Part shown: positions 62,555 through 64,000 of the stretch, one piece after another | Numbering within the stretch: the stretch's first letter is position 1 | How the letters are laid out: every line of letters starts with the position of its first letter | NCBI GenBank assembly: GCA_965215165.1 | Contig: CBDCCX010000006.1 | Span: 806,001-870,000, forward strand | Reading direction: 5' to 3' | DNA length: 64,000 nucleotides | Origin: JANQRZ01 sp965215165 | GTDB lineage: Bacteria; Bacteroidota; Rhodothermia; Rhodothermales; JANQRZ01 | The notes under the pieces: model-generated | The model's database searches: none | Told to the model about the DNA's origin: nothing | Seen by the model: the letters and a program-made list of their open reading frames with translations, nothing else | Position numbers and translations under genes: made by a program

Positions 62555-62562
62555 GGAAGATA
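62555..62562 (-). promoter_or_regulatory. Candidate -7 element for the BON gene
   Basis: Minus-strand TATCTTCC, 48 bp before the ATG at 62506; identical to the box upstream of the SLC12-type gene. Confidence 0.35.
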
Positions 62563-62705
62563 GCGCCGCCGCCGGTATCGGCAAAGAGGCGGGCGAAAAA
62601 CACTGGGCGCACCAAGTAGCCGGCGCGCCGACGTTTACCTCTCTACGCTGTCGCGTTACCGAACCACCCGCCGCGTGTGGAGGAGGACGAGGACGGCGCG
62701 GAGCT

Positions 62706-64000
62706 TCAAAACCCGCCGGCCAGGTCGAGCCGGCCGCGCACGTCCTGCTTCGGCACGTCGAACCGGAGGAGGTCGGCGAGCTGCCCGCTCTTGACGTAGA
62801 TCGAGAACCCGAACGACTTGAAGTCGCCGAAGGGAATCCAGTTGAAGCTCATCTCCCAGCAGTGGAGGTCGCGCAGGATCGAGAGCTGGGTCGTCGTGAT
62901 CTCTTTCTGCTCGAAGTCGTAGCCGCTCCGCCCGGCGATCTTCCAGGTGTCGGTCAGGCTGAGGTCGAACTGCGTCCCGAGCGTCGCCTCGACCCGGTTG
63001 CGCTGACCGGGCACGGCGGTGTCGCGGTAGTTGAAGTCGAGCGAGAGCGACCACGGCACGGCGAAGTCGACGTAGGCCAGGTCGCGGCGGCGGTAGTCGT
63101 AGGGCAGCAGGCCGGTCCCGTCGCCGTCGACGAGGTCGGGGTAGACCGGGACCCGGCGCGGGGTGCGCGGGGCGGCCCCGGCGCGGGGGGCCCCGCGGAA
63201 GCTCGTGCGCGCGGCGAAGCCGAGCGAGAGGAAGCGGAGCAGCGCCCCCGACTCCTCGTACTCGAGGCGGTCGATCTCCCGGTTGTCCGCGCCGAGCGCG
63301 TAGGGCGAGTACAGCGCCGTGAGGTTAAGCGTCACCCCGCCGACGCGCGAGCTGGCCGTGACGGACACCGGCGCGAGGCGCAGCGAGTCGGCGGCGAGGT
63401 CGTAGTTCGAGTTGAGGTTGAGCGTCAGGAGCTGCACGGCGCGGCGGCTCACCTCGCCCGTGGAGTCGGTCCTGACGACGCGCGTCTGGAACGTGTTGTT
63501 GAGGCGGAGCGAGAGCGCCTGCGTCTCGCGCGCGCTGATACCGCTCACGATGGGGTACTCGACCACTCGCCCGGTCGAGTCGGTGTAGCTGCGGAAGTAG
63601 TTGAACGGGCTCTTGGAGTAGTCCGGCGAGAAGCTGTAGCCGACGCTCGGGCGGACGATGTGCCGGACCCCGTCGAGCGGCCCGAGCTTGACGGGGAACG
63701 TCCCGAAGAACTCGCTGCTCGCGTTCAGCCCGCCTCGGACCTGGCGGACGGCCGTGAACCCGTCCTCCTGCACCTGCTGAATCCGGCCGAGGCTGTCGAG
63801 GTCGGCCACGCCGCGCTCGTCGGTGAGCACGCGCGTCGAGCGGGGATACCAGTCCTCCTCGTAGCGGACGTTCGGGGTGAGGTTGAGGGTGAACGGGATG
63901 GAGGTGAGAGGGACCCGCGTGAGGCTGAACGTGGCGTTGACCGGGACGCTGTGCGAGACGTTCGCGTCGAACCGCTCGGTGCGGCCGGTGGCGGCGACGA
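62706..64000 (-). CDS. lptD: LPS assembly outer-membrane protein LptD (C-terminal part, 5' partial)
   Basis: The frame stays open from the stop at 62706 to the window end, so only the C-terminal ~430 residues are seen. It is a beta-barrel: alternating strands such as VGYSFSPDYSKSPFNYFRSY, TQALSLRLNNTFQTRVVRTD and VPWSLSLDFNYRDTAVPGQR. The end DLHCWEMSFNWIPFGDFKSF plus a final FSIYVKSGQLADLLRFD strand is diagnostic for the LptD/OstA-like protein of Bacteroidota relatives. It inserts LPS into the outer leaflet. The N-terminal LptA-like domain lies outside the window. Confidence 0.92.
   Translation of the reverse strand, partial: VAATGRTERFDANVSHSVPVNATFSLTRVPLTSIPFTLNLTPNVRYEEDWYPRSTRVLTDERGVADLDSLGRIQQVQEDGFTAVRQVRGGLNASSEFFGTFPVKLGPLDGVRHIVRPSVGYSFSPDYSKSPFNYFRSYTDSTGRVVEYPIVSGISARETQALSLRLNNTFQTRVVRTDSTGEVSRRAVQLLTLNLNSNYDLAADSLRLAPVSVTASSRVGGVTLNLTALYSPYALGADNREIDRLEYEESGALLRFLSLGFAARTSFRGAPRAGAAPRTPRRVPVYPDLVDGDGTGLLPYDYRRRDLAYVDFAVPWSLSLDFNYRDTAVPGQRNRVEATLGTQFDLSLTDTWKIAGRSGYDFEQKEITTTQLSILRDLHCWEMSFNWIPFGDFKSFGFSIYVKSGQLADLLRFDVPKQDVRGRLDLAGGF

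Overview
The window looks like chromosome of a GC-rich member of the Rhodothermota (Salinibacter/Rubricoccus-like bacteria, historically placed with Bacteroidota). This is inferred from several things. The proteins are of Bacteroidota/Rhodothermota type, for example an LptD that ends in the CWEMSFNWIPFG signature. Shine-Dalgarno sequences are mostly missing. Many genes carry a TAnnTTTG-like (TATCTTYS) promoter element upstream. No rRNA, tRNA or CRISPR array was seen.

Layout. 1-8.2 kb: translation and RNA core (infB, rbfA, truB, ribF, rpsO, pnp), with strong hairpins around rpsO and pnp. 8.4-19.4 kb: M16 peptidase, a DUF4160(frameshifted)/DUF2442 pair, a nucleotide-sugar epimerase, scpA-scpB-rluB, guaB, an M24 peptidase, then a tightly overlapping set of GT2, anti-sigma-type kinase and a GT-C/methyltransferase fusion. 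19.5-28.5 kb: accessory region holding gene cassettes with genuine integron attC sites, all read on the minus strand (TspO-like, TetR, DUF1697, a toxin-antitoxin pair, hypotheticals). These surround a K+ channel and an unusual permease/PTS-IIA/TrkA-C fusion. No integron integrase lies in the window. 28.6-33.3 kb: SLC12-type transporter, DUF4385, rnhA, obg. 33.5-44.8 kb: dprA, two tandem membrane endonuclease/phosphatase paralogs, a class V PLP enzyme, an RluA-family synthase, an EIIA protein, hisS, lgt, a PLP decarboxylase and rlmB. 44.9-53.5 kb: an NtrC-type regulator, deoC, a SPOR lipoprotein, ppgK, the ergothioneine genes egtD/egtB and fabH. 53.6-64 kb: hydrolase, large zinc metalloprotease lipoprotein, LptF/G permease, sucC, ABC ATPase, GNAT, a DUF4258/YgiT toxin-antitoxin pair flanked by duplicated BON-gene ends, and a partial lptD.

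Most striking non-coding observations: (1) three attC sites with the same three extrahelical bases and compensatory stem changes; (2) a recurring design in which an imperfect inverted repeat made of short iterated words bridges the junction between two genes, with different words at each junction (seven loci); (3) a 45-bp REP-like family that supplies or abuts stop codons; (4) a ~200-bp MITE-like element with terminal inverted repeats and a second core copy; (5) a long stem in the pnp leader. Coordinates of motifs were read by eye; no database or folding program was used.
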